Source: a virus. Taken from it: 54,162 bases of DNA. The DNA is taken from the IMG/VR virus record IMGVR_UViG_3300034111_000497, positions 1 through 54,162 of that record. One strand, written 5' to 3'. Made by a program: the position numbers and the translations under genes. The notes below the pieces were generated by a model. That model worked only from the letters and a program-made list of their open reading frames with translations, was not told the origin of the DNA and did not search any database. Positions 54,154 to 54,162 of this stretch are shown piece by piece (within the stretch, counting starts at the first letter, position 1; the number at the start of each line of letters is the position of its first letter).

Positions 54154-54162
54154 ATATGAATG

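Overview
The window is a gene-dense, AT-rich stretch of a tailed double-stranded DNA phage, at least 54 kb, of an actinobacterial host. Phage hallmarks are a large terminase, a CHAP endolysin, holin-like proteins, a phage replisome, tRNAs, and dozens of tiny overlapping genes. The actinobacterial assignment rests on a WhiB-like protein, many leaderless promoters (TANNNT, six bases, ATG), and repeated sites matching the Crp/GlxR consensus TGTGANNTANNTCACA. The low GC content and the two large secreted proteins would suit a phage of aquatic, low-GC Actinobacteria, but that is an inference.

Layout. 1-15 kb (+): end of a tail or fibre protein, then a replication and recombination operon (DnaB helicase, DnaG primase, SSB-like protein, DnaE-type Pol III alpha, RecA-like recombinase, small PD-(D/E)XK protein, Cas4-like nuclease, RuvC-like resolvase), then terminase small and large subunits. 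15-22.5 kb (+): two large secreted proteins, a lipoprotein, holin-like and DUF2061 membrane proteins, the CHAP endolysin, a proteasome-beta-like Ntn hydrolase and a secreted subtilase. 22.5-31.2 kb (+): tRNA-Gly, tRNA-Glu, Hsp20, thermonuclease, thioredoxin, WhiB, sulfotransferase, a kinase-nucleotidylyltransferase fusion, an SsuD-like oxidoreductase and more small membrane proteins. 31.2-36.4 kb: a glycan cassette of glycosyltransferases and an FkbM methyltransferase. 36.4-41.7 kb: small proteins, a second SsuD-like protein, a DUF6065 protein and two 2-oxoglutarate oxygenases around divergent promoters. 41.8-53.0 kb (-): some 30 small, mostly unrecognised genes, tRNA-Asp, DUF932 and Gp88 homologues. 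53.0-53.46 kb: a divergent non-coding hub. 53.46 kb to the end (+): tiny genes.

How it works together (inference). The replisome is largely self-contained. The polymerase keeps an intact PHP metal site that could proofread, and no separate exonuclease subunit is seen. Early transcription probably comes from the right-hand part, where strong -35/-10 promoters drive leaderless small genes and ten Crp/GlxR-like palindromes recur. Three exact DnaA boxes, two of them in a 42-bp repeat fused to Crp-like half-sites, mark 52.3-53.2 kb as a candidate origin. The late region encodes secreted, lipid-anchored and proteolytic functions that could remodel the host surface, beside a glycan and sulfur or oxygenase cassette.

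Function calls come from motif recognition alone; no database search was possible.
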